A stretch of 11,554 nucleotides of DNA from Treponema sp. (GTDB lineage: Bacteria; Spirochaetota; Spirochaetia; Treponematales; Breznakiellaceae): contig JAISTO010000014.1 of assembly GCA_031272575.1 (NCBI GenBank), positions 1-11,554 of the forward strand, written 5' to 3'. Shown here one piece after another: positions 11,526 through 11,554 of the stretch; positions within the stretch are counted from its first letter, which is position 1, and each line of letters opens with the position of its first letter. The notes under the pieces are model-generated. The model was not told the DNA's origin and ran no database searches. It was given only the letters and a program-made list of their open reading frames with translations. The translations under genes and the position numbers were made by a program.

Positions 11526-11554
11526 ATGAAAGTAGTTTTATAATCGCCCTTGCA

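Noticed and set aside
11539..11544. A perfect TATAAT on the plus strand near the right edge.
   Set aside because: No -35-like sequence lies 16-18 bases upstream, and any gene it would serve is outside the window.

Overview
The window reads as a chromosomal segment of a flagellated spirochaete, most likely a GC-rich relative of Treponema. This rests on protein content: a eukaryote-type hexokinase, a FlgM anti-sigma factor, a soluble PAS histidine kinase behind a murG-cvpA-delta' cluster, and a delta' with a long insertion. It is an inference from family knowledge, not a database match. Coding DNA is strongly GC-rich with many GGG/CCC codons, while the left edge and the gap at 8730-9062 are AT-richer.

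Left edge (1-210): the first 23 codons of an IS630-like transposase run off the left end on the minus strand. They are preceded by AT-rich DNA with a 10-bp-period repeat and a possible IS end that abuts the next gene's stop codon. Minus-strand operon (4358 to 211): murG, cvpA, a DNA polymerase III delta'-type gene and a histidine kinase, all overlapping or nearly touching. A compact divergent promoter region (4365-4431) separates it from a plus-strand operon (about 4438 to 7626): infC, rpmI, rplT, a coiled-coil/acidic-tail protein, zapA and manA.

The manA gene converges on a minus-strand gene for a secreted N-acetylmuramoyl-L-alanine amidase (7635-8729) with only 8 bp between them. The 333-bp gap upstream of the amidase holds two near-identical 19-bp direct repeats flanking a nested palindromic REP-pair-like element, followed by a strong bidirectional terminator. 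The last minus-strand operon is hexokinase, rsmI and flgM, with a sigma-28-type promoter of its own directly in front of flgM.

The genes cover core functions: translation (IF3, L35, L20, RsmI), replication (delta'), cell-wall synthesis and division (MurG, CvpA, ZapA with a possible coiled-coil partner, amidase), sugar entry to glycolysis (hexokinase, ManA) and flagellar regulation (FlgM). No clearly novel gene system is present. The points most worth a second look are the REP-pair element with its flanking repeats, the structured infC leader, the divergent promoter with apparently leaderless murG, the coiled-coil gene paired with zapA, the sigma-28 promoter of flgM, and the transposase at the end of the kinase gene.
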